Positions 8,998-17,238 of a stretch of 64,000 bases of DNA are shown piece after piece. Below the pieces are notes generated by a model. It worked only from the letters and a program-made list of their open reading frames with translations, did not search any database and had not been told where the DNA came from. Within the stretch, counting starts at the first letter, position 1; every line of letters starts with the position of its first letter. The translations under genes were made by a program, and so were the position numbers. Origin of the DNA: CAYVLA01 sp964549615 [NCBI: uncultured Thermococci archaeon] (GTDB lineage: Archaea; CAYQAE01; CAYVLA01); NCBI GenBank assembly GCA_964549615.1, contig CAZJVP010000020.1, forward strand, positions 1 through 64,000, in the 5' to 3' direction.

Positions 8998-9674
8998 GGC
9001 CAAGCATCTTCTTCCCGGTCGCGCGCTTCATCTCGAGGGCCATCCTCTTGCCCATCGACAACCCAGCCTGGTTGTAGAGGGTGTTCCCGTACTGTCCTCC
9101 TATCCCGATCGCGCAGTTGGTGCCACCCCCCAAGGCGCGTCTCGATGTCCTGACAGACGAACTCAAAGTCCGTCGCCTTCTTGCCCTCTGCAACGTCGTA
9201 CACGCCCACGCTCGCGCCCTGCAGGATCGGTTTCTCCCTGAAAGTGATTAGGGTTTGAATGCAGTACGCTCCGATCATCGGCTCGTTGTAGATCTCCAGG
9301 CAAGCCTTCTCGAATTTGTCTGCGATCGGGTAGATCAACCTGAGCAGAGATTCGCGCAGGCTTTCCAAACCGTGCGCAAAGGTCTCGCGGTACCTGCTTT
9401 GCGACCAGTCGCACTTGATCTGGTCCTTGGCGTGCATCCTAGAGATCCCGTCGTAGGTCGTCTCGTAGCGGATGTCCACCGAGATGAACTGGGTTCCCAA
9501 GGACCCGGTGTAATACCTGCTCAGCTTCCCCATGTCGGCAGCGTAGACCAGCCTTCTCATTCCGAAGGCCCTAGCACCATCCATTATGTCCAAGGCCGAG
9601 TGGCCGCCCAGAACGAGGCGCAGAGGCTCGGAGCAGTGCCTAGTGATCTCCTGCATCTCCTCTCTTCGAATCAT
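8984..9674 (-). pseudogene. Broken PurP-like gene (IMP-pathway formamide synthetase relative) with internal deletion and frameshift
   Basis: The first 50 residues match the PurP start (GGHSALDIMDGARAFGM against a typical GSHTSLHILKGAKLEGF). The sequence then jumps to the C-terminal half, with DIRYETTYDGISRMHAKDQI, RESLLRLIYPIADKF, PMIGAYCIQTLIT and GGGTNCAIGIGGQYG. About 155-160 residues of the ATP-grasp core are missing compared with the family as I know it. A run of six C at 9126-9131 also shifts the frame: with five, the reading continues from IETRLGG into GTNCAIG and ends at 8984. The upstream CBS gene overlaps its start by ATGA, so it was once a coupled gene. PurP normally makes FAICAR in purine synthesis; this copy cannot bind ATP as usual. 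An assembly error could explain the frameshift but not the deletion. Confidence 0.75.
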
Positions 9675-10257
9675 CTCTTGCCTACTCCTTCACTACTCTT
9701 ACGAACTCCATGGGTGGTCTCGCCTACCACGGTGCCGTCGTGATCGATGACCCAGATGCCCGAGACTCCCTCCTAGAAGATCTTTCTCGCGACCTCGAAT
9801 ATCGAGTCTTGCGACCCGACCGTGATCGGACTCGTCATATACTCTGAAATGGCTCTGGGTTTCTGGGTGGAGATGAGATCAGCGACGCTCCTAAGGAGGT
9901 CCATCACCGTTATCGTCCCGACCAGCCTCTTCCCATCGAAGACCGGCATCCTCCTCACCCCGCGGCAGACGAGCGAGAACGCCTTGCCCAAATCGTCATC
10001 AACGCAAAGCGTATGGCGCACCTTTGTGGACAACCTGAACGCCTTTAGCGAGGTGATGGAGCCCAGCCTATCCCAAAGCTGGGAACGCCTTTCGCCGATC
10101 TCCCTCCAGTACTCCATCCGCCTGCCGAGGACCCCCTCCTTGCGCAGGTGGTAGTAAATTGACTGGAAGCGAACGCCCCTCGACTGGGCGATGCGTCGGG
10201 GCTCTCGCCGGAAAGGTACCGATCTCTCATCTCGTGTATCCGGGAGGGCGACACCAC
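9671..10257 (-). pseudogene. Broken HTH plus CBS-domain regulator gene
   Basis: The intact reading would be about 195 residues: an N-terminal helix-turn-helix (IHEMRDRYLSGESP, then RRIAQSRGVRFQSIYYHLRK) and a CBS pair (RRMPVFDGKRLVGTITVMDLL, later EGVSGIWVIDHDGTVVGE). Two lesions break it. The C run at 10198-10201 (written as G on the + strand) is one base short, separating the two halves of the HTH. An in-frame TAG at 9773-9775 sits inside the second CBS motif, between KIF and EGVSG. After that stop the frame stays open for 33 codons and ends at TGA 9671-9673, overlapping the next ATG. CBS pairs usually bind adenine nucleotides. It follows the FGGY kinase by 34 bases. Confidence 0.75.
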
Positions 10258-10291
10258 GGATTCTGGGCCGAGCGTACGTCAATAGGGGTTT

Positions 10292-11737
10292 TCATACGGG
10301 CGTATAGACCCCGAACCTATGCGCGACCTCCTCCCTGAACAGTTCATATCTCTCACGGTAGTGAGGCACTATATCCTCTTCTGGCCATACCTCCGCGTCG
10401 ATCCTGACCATCCGACGTGCGGCCCGCGCCAAGCCAACCCTGAGGTCGGACGAGGCGGCAAGGATTGCCACTCCCATGGCGGCTTCGGGAACGGCGGGTC
10501 TAAGCACGCGTCTGGAAAGAACGTTTGCTCGGATCTGAAGCCAGACGCCGCTCTTCGCGCCTCCCCCGGCCGTGTAGATCGCCTGCCCCACGCGCGCCCC
10601 CAGAGCCTGCATGGTATCGTAGGCCATCCTTTCGAGGTACGCGACGCCTTCCAGATACGAAGCATAGCGCTCCACCTCATTCCTTGGCTGGCCCACTAGG
10701 AATCCCTCGGCTTCCGGGGCAACGAAGGGAAACCTCTCCCCCCTTCTTGCTAGGGGGTAGGCAACGAGTGGCGTTGGCACGATTTTGGCGGCCTCCCGGT
10801 CTAAGGCCTCAAGGTCCGCCCTGGGGAATGCCTTTCTCAGACATTCTCCCCCCGTATTGCTTGCGCCGCCTGGCATCCAGAGGCGCTCGGGGTGAAGATG
10901 GCTGTAGATCCTGCCCTCCGGGTCCTTCATCAGATTCTCCGTCACGCCCTTCATCACAAGAGTTGTGCCCAGCGTGGTCTCCCAATCGCCCAACCCTGCC
11001 GCGCCCGATGCTATCTGGGACGCACATCCGTCCGTGAGTCCAGCCAGAACAGGCGTTCCCTCCGCCACCCCCGTCTCACCTGAGGCCCGGGGTGTCACGT
11101 GCCCGATCACCTGCCCGGGCGGAACGACCTCCGGCATCTTCTCGGGCGGTATCCCGATCTCCTGGAGGAAATCCGGCCACCTGTAGTCGATGAGGTCGAA
11201 ACAGCTCTTCAAGGCGTTCGTGTGATCGGTGTGCCGCCATTGACCGACCAGCTTGCCCGACACGTAGTCCGCGGCATGGACGAAGGTTTCGGCCGACTCG
11301 AAAAGGGCCCTTCGGTTCCTCCTGAGCCAAACTAGCTTCGCAACCGCGAAGGAGGCGTTTATCCTGTATCCGAGTTTCCGCTCTAGGTCCCGTCCTGCCT
11401 CGGATGCGATCGCCGCCGCCTCCTTTGCCCTGCCATCGTTGTACATGATGGCGTTTCCGAGAGGCCGGCCCTTGCGATCCACAGCAAGGATAGTGCCCGA
11501 TGTTGAATCGACGCACACGGCGGCAACCTTCTCATGCACTGGACGGATGGCGGTCCGGATCGACCGCCTCACGCAGGGCCACCAACGCGCAGGGTCCTGC
11601 TCGGACCAGCCTGCAGGCAAGCCGCCCACGTCGGCGTCCAGGGGAACGCTTGACGACGAGATGACAACACCGTCCTCTCTCACCGCCATGGCACGGCATC
11701 CCTGCGTGCCCAGATCGATTCCCAGATAGACTGCCAT
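10292..11737 (-). CDS. FGGY-family carbohydrate kinase
   Basis: The protein has 481 residues from ATG 11737; an ATG six bases upstream at 11743 is also possible. The N-terminal FGGY domain has the phosphate-1 motif YLGIDLGTQGCRAM, and DSTSGTILAVD and LAGLTDGCASQIASGA follow. The C-terminal domain has TTLGTTLVMKG and TAGGGAKSGVWLQI, the adenosine motif. These enzymes phosphorylate sugars or polyols such as xylulose, ribulose or glycerol. The substrate cannot be fixed from sequence; overall form is closest to xylulokinase/ribulokinase types. It heads a minus-strand row with the two broken genes downstream, so the pathway it served may itself be decaying. Confidence 0.8.
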   Translation of the reverse strand: MAVYLGIDLGTQGCRAMAVREDGVVISSSSVPLDADVGGLPAGWSEQDPARWWPCVRRSIRTAIRPVHEKVAAVCVDSTSGTILAVDRKGRPLGNAIMYNDGRAKEAAAIASEAGRDLERKLGYRINASFAVAKLVWLRRNRRALFESAETFVHAADYVSGKLVGQWRHTDHTNALKSCFDLIDYRWPDFLQEIGIPPEKMPEVVPPGQVIGHVTPRASGETGVAEGTPVLAGLTDGCASQIASGAAGLGDWETTLGTTLVMKGVTENLMKDPEGRIYSHLHPERLWMPGGASNTGGECLRKAFPRADLEALDREAAKIVPTPLVAYPLARRGERFPFVAPEAEGFLVGQPRNEVERYASYLEGVAYLERMAYDTMQALGARVGQAIYTAGGGAKSGVWLQIRANVLSRRVLRPAVPEAAMGVAILAASSDLRVGLARAARRMVRIDAEVWPEEDIVPHYRERYELFREEVAHRFGVYTPV

Positions 11738-11760
11738 TCGCATCCCCAGGGGGGCCTCCG

Positions 11761-11771
11761 GAAATATTAGG
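11761..11771 (-). promoter_or_regulatory. TATA box of the FGGY kinase gene
   Basis: On the minus strand the stretch reads ctaatatttc, centred near 11766. Initiation 26 bases on falls near 11740, so ATG 11737 would be essentially leaderless. This favours it over ATG 11743. Confidence 0.55.
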
Positions 11772-11870
11772 TTTACCTGGGGTCAAAGCTGAGAGTGTCG
11801 AGCTGCCGATGCCGCCCGGGCAGAGAGGCAGAGAGCACCGTGCCTCCAGACGGAGCGGCAAGCTTGCGGG

Positions 11871-11902
11871 AAAAAAGAGGGGGAACCGTGAGGTTCGCCC
11901 CT
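11871..11902 (-). terminator. Hairpin plus T-run terminator after the small secreted-protein gene
   Basis: Read on the minus strand just after the stop at 11913, a stem GGGG-cg-AACC / GGTTCCCC with a TCAC loop (about 11879-11902) is followed closely by six T at 11876-11871. Archaeal termination depends mainly on the T-run; the stem is an addition seen directly in the sequence. Confidence 0.5.
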
Positions 11903-11912
11903 GTGCGGCCCC

Positions 11913-12440
11913 CTAGGTGGTCGTCTTGTCGGAGCTGACCCCTAGGATGCCGATCTCGTTGCACAGCGACAGGTTCGCGTTCACGACCTCGAGGGGATCG
12001 CAGATCGTGATGGTCGATACGTAGGACACGGCAAGGAGGGATCGTTTGATCGGTGACGTGCTCGTGTTACCATTTTGATAGATGAGGACGCCGATCTTGT
12101 AGCGCTGGCCGGGCTGCAGGTTCGATGTGTCCAAGGCCAGATTCAGCAACCTGCGGTCTCCGGAGTTGATCGTGGCGGTCATGCTGGCACTCTCGCCTAA
12201 GGGCTCGGCTGGTACGAGTGAGCCTGGCCTGACTGCCACGAGCTCTGCGATGATCTTGTGCTGACGGTTGTCCCTATTGGTCAGGGTGACGTTCACCTCA
12301 TCCAGCATCCCGCGGGCGAAAAGGTTGCCATCCGTCTGGACGTCAATTCCAATGCCCCTCTGGGCGCTCAGCGCAACCAGTACCAACCCGGATACGACAA
12401 GGAGGGCAAGAAGCTTCTCGATTTTTCCCAGAAAAAGCAC
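11913..12440 (-). CDS. Small secreted or membrane-anchored protein of unknown function
   Basis: The protein has about 175 residues. A hydrophobic N-terminus (KIEKLLALLVVSGLVLVAL) is followed by a beta-rich domain with a strand pattern like a CARDB/Ig module (LDEVNVTLTNRDNRQHKI, then GQRYKIGVLIYQNG). The start is uncertain. GTG 12438-12440 lies within GGAGGTG, an ideal Shine-Dalgarno, and CTG 12431 sits six bases after that motif. Both are in frame. The open frame continues far upstream, but that part lies antisense to leuS and looks non-coding. It is divergent from LeuRS and ends in a hairpin terminator. Function unknown. Confidence 0.6.
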   Translation of the reverse strand: MLFLGKIEKLLALLVVSGLVLVALSAQRGIGIDVQTDGNLFARGMLDEVNVTLTNRDNRQHKIIAELVAVRPGSLVPAEPLGESASMTATINSGDRRLLNLALDTSNLQPGQRYKIGVLIYQNGNTSTSPIKRSLLAVSYVSTITICDPLEVVNANLSLCNEIGILGVSSDKTTT

Positions 12441-12572
12441 CTCCGGTCTCTGTTGAGCGAAAAAGACGAAATCGGTATCGCGCTGCTTCCCGGAAAGATA
12501 TTTAAAAAAGTTCAAGGAGCCCGTCTCAAGAGGGCTTGTAGGGATCCTGTCTGCTTCTCCGGAGGGCCCTTC

Positions 12573-15455
12573 TTGGCCGACTTTAGGAAAATCGAGGCGA
12601 AGTGGCACGAACGCTGGAAGGATGCGAGGATCTACGAGGTTGACCTCCCAAGGAGGCCCAAGCTGTTCGTCACCGCGGCGTATCCCTACCCCAACGGCTT
12701 GATGCACCTTGGACATCTGGCCACGTACCTTCCAGCGGACTTCACCGCCAGGTACTACAGGATGAAGGGCCGCGACGTCCTGTTTCCCATGGGGTTCCAC
12801 GTCACGGGACCCGCAACCACGGGTTTTGCGCGCGCGATCCAGAGGGGGGACAGGGACGTGGTGGAGGATTATCACAAGGTTCACAGGGTCTCCTACGAGG
12901 ACATCGAGAGCTTCAAGAACCCGGAGAGGATCGTTGAGTACTTCAGCGAGAAGATCAGGGGCAACTTCGAGGACATCGGCCTGTCGATAGACTGGCGCAG
13001 ATCCTTCATGACCAAGGACAAGCCCTACACGAAGTTCATCGAGTGGCAGTTCTCCAAGCTTAACGCGGCCGGGCACCTCTCCAAAGGATCCCATCCCGTC
13101 ATCTGGTGCGACTCCTGCGGAAACGCCGTGGGCGAGGCAGATAGGGTTGAAGGCGACGAGGCGGACATCGTCCAGTTCATCGTCATGAAGTTCAGGCTCC
13201 CGGACGGAACCATCCTTCCCGCGGCGACCCTGAGGCCGGAGACCATCTTCGGCGTGACGAACATGTGGCTCAAGCCCGACGGGGAATACCACAGGATCGC
13301 CATCCAGGGAGAGGAATGGATCGTCGGCAAGGAAGCCGTCGGAAAGCTAGAGAGGCAGAAGAAGGCCGTGAGGGATCTTGGCCCGGTCGACCCCAGAGAC
13401 CTGATCGGCAGCGCGTGCACAAACCCCTTGACGGGCAAGGCTGTGCCCATCCTCCCTGCAACCTTCGTCGATACGTGCAACGCGACCGGGGTCGTGATGA
13501 GCGTGCCGGCCCACGCACCGCTGGACTACCAAGCATTGGTCGATCTCAGACGCGACCCGCGACGCATGTCCGGCACCAAGGTGGATCCGTCCGTCGTGGA
13601 ATCCATCCGTCCGATCGGCCTCATACAGGTGAAGGGCTTGTCGGAGTGGCCAGCCGTTGAAATCGTGAATAAGATGGGGATCTCGTCGCAGGAAGAGGCG
13701 GAGAAGCTCGAGAAGGCCACCCAGATAGTATACAAGAAAGAGTTCTACGAAGGCGTCCTCGGACCCATCACCGGGGCTTACGCCGGGCAGTCCGTGTCGA
13801 GGGCAAAGGAGGCCCTCTCAAGCGACCTCATCTCGATGGGCATTGCGGACGTGATGTACGAGACGACTGCCAGGGTAGTGTGCCGGTGCCGCACTCCCTG
13901 CTTCATCAAGGTCGTCGAGGACCAGTGGTTCATAGATTACGGGGATCGGGCCTGGAAGGAAACCACAAGGCGGCTTTTGTCCGGGATGAGGGTCGTTCCG
14001 GAGAAGCTCAGGAAGAGCTTCGAGTATTACGTTGACTGGATGAAGGAAAAACCGTGCGCCCGCAAGATCGGCTTCGGCACCCCCTTCATACTTGATCCGG
14101 CTTGGATAATCGAGCCTCTTTCAGACAGCACGATCTACATGGCGTACTACACGATAGCCAGGATAATAAACCAGAAGAAGATCGAGCCGGCCAAGCTGAC
14201 CAAGGAGCTCTTCGACTTCGTCTTTCTTGGAATCGGGCGTGCGGAGGAGGTTGCTAAAGCGAGCGGGTTGGACCGGGGCACGATAGAGGAAATGAGGCAC
14301 GAGTTCTTGAGTTGGTACCCCAACGACATCCGTTTCGTAGGTCCGGACCTCATCGGAAACCATGCGACCTTCTTCCTGTTCAACCACGCGGCCATCTTCC
14401 CCGAGGAGCTCTGGCCCAAGGGGATTGCCTGCAGCGGCATCGTTCTCAACGAGGGGGAGAAGATGAGCAAGTCGAAGGGCAACTCGATCCCCATCGCGGA
14501 CTCCCTTGACGAGTGGGGGGCCGACATAGTCAGGCTCTGGTTCGCCGCATGTGCCGAGTTCGGCCAGGACATCAACTACGAGGCTAGCCTACGCAACTCG
14601 GTCGCAAGGAGGCTTGCATGGTTCGAGGAGAGGATAAAGGAAGTGGCCGAAAGCAAGATTACGGAAAGTGCAGGCAAGAGAACCATAGACCTGTGGCTGG
14701 CCCAGAGGATGTCCAGGCGGGCGTTGGCCGTCGAAAGACACATCCAGAACATCTCGCCCAGGAAGGCGATCCAGGAGCTGATGTTCGAGACGTACAACGA
14801 CATCCAACATTACCTGAAACGGGCGGGCGACCACCCCGACCCCAACACGCTGACCGAGGTTTTCGATGCATGGATCAGGATGATGGCTCCCTTCGCCCCT
14901 CACTTCTGCGAGGAGATGTGGGAGAAGCTTGGCAGAAAGCCATTCGTGGTTCTTGAGCGCTGGCCCGAGGCTAGGGAGGACGAGTTGGGACGCATGGCTG
15001 AGGTCGCGGAGGGCCTCGTTAAGAACACGGTGGAGGATGTTAAGGAGATCGTCGCGGCAACCAACCTCAAGTATGCCCGCCTCAACCTCTACGTCGCCGA
15101 GGCCTGGAAGCGTTCGCTTCATGAAAGGGCCGTGAGAGCAGCCCTTGCGGGGAAGTCCGTCTCCGAGGTCATCTCCGAGGCCATGGAGGACCCCGAGATG
15201 AAGAAGCTGGGAAAGAAGGCCGTCTCATTCCTCCAGCACACGTTCGCGGATATCTCGAGGCGTCCCAGGGACGAACTCAGATCCATGGCCGAGGTTTCCG
15301 TCGACGAGTTCGACGTTCTTTCCCAGGCAGCGCCGTTCATCTCGAGCGAGACGGGCATGGAGGTCAGGGTACAGAAAGCCGAAAAGCCAGAACATGACCC
15401 CGAGGGAAAGGCAGCCAGGGCAGCCCCGTTTAAGCCAGCCATATACTTGGAATAG
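12573..15455 (+). CDS. leuS: Leucyl-tRNA synthetase, archaeal type
   Basis: The protein has 960 residues from TTG 12573, which follows GGAGGG by about 7 bases. The class I signature is YPYPNGLMHLGH (HIGH variant), followed by an inserted CP1 editing domain and the KMSKS motif in EKMSKSKGNSIPI. An anticodon-binding helical domain follows (FDAWIRMMAPFAPHFCEEMW), then an archaeal C-terminal extension. The enzyme charges tRNA-Leu. Length and architecture match the archaeal/eukaryotic form rather than the bacterial one. The frame extends to 12258 but lacks family sequence there. The next gene starts 8 bases downstream, so they are likely co-transcribed. Confidence 0.95.
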   Translation: MADFRKIEAKWHERWKDARIYEVDLPRRPKLFVTAAYPYPNGLMHLGHLATYLPADFTARYYRMKGRDVLFPMGFHVTGPATTGFARAIQRGDRDVVEDYHKVHRVSYEDIESFKNPERIVEYFSEKIRGNFEDIGLSIDWRRSFMTKDKPYTKFIEWQFSKLNAAGHLSKGSHPVIWCDSCGNAVGEADRVEGDEADIVQFIVMKFRLPDGTILPAATLRPETIFGVTNMWLKPDGEYHRIAIQGEEWIVGKEAVGKLERQKKAVRDLGPVDPRDLIGSACTNPLTGKAVPILPATFVDTCNATGVVMSVPAHAPLDYQALVDLRRDPRRMSGTKVDPSVVESIRPIGLIQVKGLSEWPAVEIVNKMGISSQEEAEKLEKATQIVYKKEFYEGVLGPITGAYAGQSVSRAKEALSSDLISMGIADVMYETTARVVCRCRTPCFIKVVEDQWFIDYGDRAWKETTRRLLSGMRVVPEKLRKSFEYYVDWMKEKPCARKIGFGTPFILDPAWIIEPLSDSTIYMAYYTIARIINQKKIEPAKLTKELFDFVFLGIGRAEEVAKASGLDRGTIEEMRHEFLSWYPNDIRFVGPDLIGNHATFFLFNHAAIFPEELWPKGIACSGIVLNEGEKMSKSKGNSIPIADSLDEWGADIVRLWFAACAEFGQDINYEASLRNSVARRLAWFEERIKEVAESKITESAGKRTIDLWLAQRMSRRALAVERHIQNISPRKAIQELMFETYNDIQHYLKRAGDHPDPNTLTEVFDAWIRMMAPFAPHFCEEMWEKLGRKPFVVLERWPEAREDELGRMAEVAEGLVKNTVEDVKEIVAATNLKYARLNLYVAEAWKRSLHERAVRAALAGKSVSEVISEAMEDPEMKKLGKKAVSFLQHTFADISRRPRDELRSMAEVSVDEFDVLSQAAPFISSETGMEVRVQKAEKPEHDPEGKAARAAPFKPAIYLE

Positions 15456-15463
15456 GTGCGACA

Positions 15464-16894
15464 GTGTACCTCGTACTGGGATGCGGGAAGATCGGAGTCG
15501 TCCTCAGCAACGCGTTGAGGAGAAGAGGCAAGCAGGTCTCGGTAGTGGACAGGGACCGCAAGCTGGTCAAGTTTCTCCGGGAGAGCGGATTCAGGGCCAT
15601 GAAGCAGGACATCTCCAAACCGTGGAAGTTCGAGGGGCTGATCAAGCAGGCTCTGGTCGTTTTCATCCTCTCTGAGAATCCGGAGGCGAACATGGTCGCG
15701 TTGCAGCACGTCCAGAGGATCAACCCGACCTGCAGGACGTTCCTGGCCGTGCCGAATGAGATGACGGAGGACGAACGCAGGAACACGAAGGCCGATTACG
15801 TCTTCTCACCGGAGGCCACGGTGGCCGACAGGCTCACGTCGATTCTGGTCGAGAAGGGATTCCTCGAGGCCGAAGAGAGCCTGAGAAAGGCGAGGGGGCT
15901 TGAGAAGCTGGTCCGCGATGCCTTCAGCGAGGAGATGCTCATCGTCATGCACAACGATCCGGACCCCGACAGCATCGCGAGCGCGATAGCCATGCAGAGG
16001 ATCGCAGCGCATTACGGAAAGGCGGGGGTAATCACCTACGGAGGCGAGATAGGTCACAGGGAGAACCGTGCCATGGTCAATCTCCTAGACGCCCGCATCT
16101 TCAGGACGGACGAGCTGGAGAAGCCGATCGGTGACTACACGTTGGTCGCGTTGGTCGACTCCGCCATTCCCGGATCGAACAATCCGCTGCCGCGCGACTT
16201 TAGGCCCGAGATCGTGATCGACCACCATGATGTCAACGTGGACCTGATCAGGTGCGACTTCCTGGATGTGCGTCCGGACGTCGGCGCCACTTCGACCTTG
16301 ATGTACGAGTACCTTGACCTTCTCAGGATCCCGGTTACCCAGTCGCTCGCATCCGCCCTTCTTCACGGCATAATGACGGACACGGCGGATCTGACGATGA
16401 GGGCGAGCAAGAAGGACAAGGAGACCGTTGCCCAGCTGCACGCCAAAGCCGACCACGACATGCTGCTGAGGATCAAGACTCCAGACATGTCCAACGAGGC
16501 CATCGAGATCATCGCCCGTGCCGTGGAGAACAAGAGGATCAGGGGCGCCTATCTGATCTCGAACGTGGGTTACGTCAAGGAGAAGGAATCCATCTCGCAG
16601 GCTGCCGACCTCTTGGTGATGCTCGAGGGCATAAACACCGTGCTAGTATTCGGGGTGGTGGGGGAGGACGTTGTCATATCCGGCCGGAACCGCGACGTTG
16701 GCCTGAACATGGGAGAGATAATGCAGAAGGCCTTCGGCAAGGACGGCCCGGCGGGAGGCCGGGTGACGTCCGGAGCAGCGAGGATCCCCCTGGGGCTCTT
16801 CAAGGATCTGACGTCTGAGAAGAAGGTCCTCATAGAGATGATCGGATCCTCGATAGCCTCCAGGTTCTATGAGCAGCTGAACATCGCACCCTGA
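15464..16894 (+). CDS. TrkA-N (RCK) domain fused to DHH/DHHA1 phosphoesterase
   Basis: The protein has 476 residues from GTG 15464. Residues 1-130 form a Rossmann domain with a nucleotide-binding loop (YLVLGCGKIGVVLSNALRRRG), as in RCK regulators. A DHH domain follows: MHNDPDPDSIASAIAMQ gives the metal-binding DxDS pattern and VIDHHDVN is the DHH motif. A DHHA1 region closes the protein (GEDVVISGRNRDVGLNMGEIM). DHH proteins hydrolyse phosphodiesters such as short RNA or cyclic dinucleotides. The TrkA-N/DHH combination occurs in archaea as I recall, but its substrate is not established here. It follows leuS by 8 bases. Confidence 0.85.
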   Translation: MYLVLGCGKIGVVLSNALRRRGKQVSVVDRDRKLVKFLRESGFRAMKQDISKPWKFEGLIKQALVVFILSENPEANMVALQHVQRINPTCRTFLAVPNEMTEDERRNTKADYVFSPEATVADRLTSILVEKGFLEAEESLRKARGLEKLVRDAFSEEMLIVMHNDPDPDSIASAIAMQRIAAHYGKAGVITYGGEIGHRENRAMVNLLDARIFRTDELEKPIGDYTLVALVDSAIPGSNNPLPRDFRPEIVIDHHDVNVDLIRCDFLDVRPDVGATSTLMYEYLDLLRIPVTQSLASALLHGIMTDTADLTMRASKKDKETVAQLHAKADHDMLLRIKTPDMSNEAIEIIARAVENKRIRGAYLISNVGYVKEKESISQAADLLVMLEGINTVLVFGVVGEDVVISGRNRDVGLNMGEIMQKAFGKDGPAGGRVTSGAARIPLGLFKDLTSEKKVLIEMIGSSIASRFYEQLNIAP

Positions 16895-17238
16895 TCGTGC
16901 AGCGATCGATGGGAGCAGCTGGAGGTGCAAAGGCCCCTGTACGGGACAAGCCCACCGAATTTCCCTCGGAGTTGAGCGTCGGCCAGAGTGCTTGACAAAC
17001 GAATTGAGCGCGAGCACGATTGCGCAACCCTTGAGCCAACAACAGCCAGGGAGGTGCCTAAGCAACCCGTGGAGCCATTTAAGAGACGGCCGGGTGTTAG
17101 GGCGGCCTTGCCCTTGGAATTTCCCCTCCGGGGGTAGGAAGCCACCGCATGTTAATCAAGGTCACCCTAAGAACACAGAGGATTCTAGACGTCGTCCCTC
17201 GCCAAGGATAGGGGCGCGGCATCCTAAGGTGATCCAAG
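16895..17238 (+). other. 344-base intergenic region with inverted repeats and repeated CCTAAG
   Basis: No gene is supported. Two weak TATA-like sites are seen, catttaag (17076-17083) and gttaatc (about 17150). Short inverted repeats include GGCCG/CGGCC (17087-17106 area) and TTCCCC-TCC-GGGG (about 17119-17133). CCTAAG occurs three times (17056, 17166, 17223). TCACC at 17162 and GGTGA at 17228 could pair just upstream of ATG 17239. This may be a structured leader of the channel gene; it matches no RNA class I know. Confidence 0.35.

Noticed and set aside
9773-9775. TAG inside the CBS gene read as pyrrolysine
   Set aside because: TAG ends many intact genes here (LeuRS, KH protein, Hjc and others), pyrrolysine is known mainly from methylamine methyltransferases, and the same gene also has a frameshift.
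12258-12572. N-terminal extension of the LeuRS frame
   Set aside because: The residues match no LeuRS family sequence and lie opposite the small secreted protein gene; TTG 12573 follows a ribosome-binding site and gives the normal start.
12441-13292. Upstream part of a 459-residue minus-strand open frame
   Set aside because: It lies antisense to leuS and shows no signal peptide or family sequence; only the last ~175 residues, downstream of the GGAGGTG motif, look like a real protein.
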